DNA of 64,000 bases from Melieria omissa. Taxonomy: Eukaryota; Arthropoda; Insecta; Diptera; Ulidiidae. Numbering within the stretch: position 1 is the stretch's first letter. The text below holds more notes on this DNA, generated by a model that saw only the letters and a list, made by a program, of their open reading frames with translations, was not told where the DNA came from and made no database searches. The stretch itself is not shown here. The DNA is taken from the NCBI GenBank assembly GCA_963971225.1, contig OZ020268.1, forward strand, positions 46,302,404 through 46,366,403. The letters are read 5' to 3'.

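Overview
The window is one stretch of a fly (Diptera) nuclear genome. It is almost entirely occupied by one very large gene on the + strand, the basement-membrane heparan sulfate proteoglycan perlecan (trol, terribly reduced optic lobes). I placed 41 exon pieces. Their reading phases agree at every junction, apart from the one hidden by an assembly gap, and this is the main internal check on the model. The gene runs off both ends of the window. Exons are GC-rich and introns are AT-rich, with tephritid- or drosophilid-like transposons. A tephritid fruit fly is my best guess, by inference only.

Layout. 1-166 is the end of a Thr/Pro-rich exon. 2200-17285 encodes fourteen LDL-receptor class A (LDLa) repeats on twelve exons. 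22752-26160 holds a linker, a candidate 15-nt microexon, the first Ig domain and a cassette exon. 26397-30283 encodes three more LDLa repeats, an Ig domain, and the laminin IV / laminin-EGF block (three laminin IV domains). 30783-30920 is a small Cys-containing exon. 33517-43506 encodes about nine Ig domains, interrupted by a 200-N assembly gap (35098-35297) and by a 6.2-kb intron. 43507-60252 is a 17-kb intron that carries an alternative LDLa terminal exon (55397-55752). 60253-64000 encodes two more Ig domains and the laminin G / EGF C-terminal region (endorepellin-like), truncated in the third LamG.

The introns are rich in mobile DNA. They hold a full-length Jockey-clade LINE with both ORFs open (38110-42880), a 3'-truncated second LINE (about 18125-20990, minus), a Tc1-like element (11672-13280), an internally deleted mariner (24316-25067), a degraded second mariner (about 56985-57680), two piggyBac-type MITEs with TTAA duplications (21707-22204, 37510-37762), a 337-bp MITE with an 8-bp duplication (31770-32106), a 952-bp element with Transib-like CACAGTG ends (49498-50449), and at least three decayed LINE C-terminal fragments. 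There are also several tandem-repeat blocks. I found no tRNA, rRNA, CRISPR or second host gene.

The most interesting points are the alternative-isoform signals in perlecan (two possible early C-termini, a microexon, symmetric cassette exons) and the Transib-like element whose ends resemble V(D)J recombination signals. I do not see evidence for a wholly new system.
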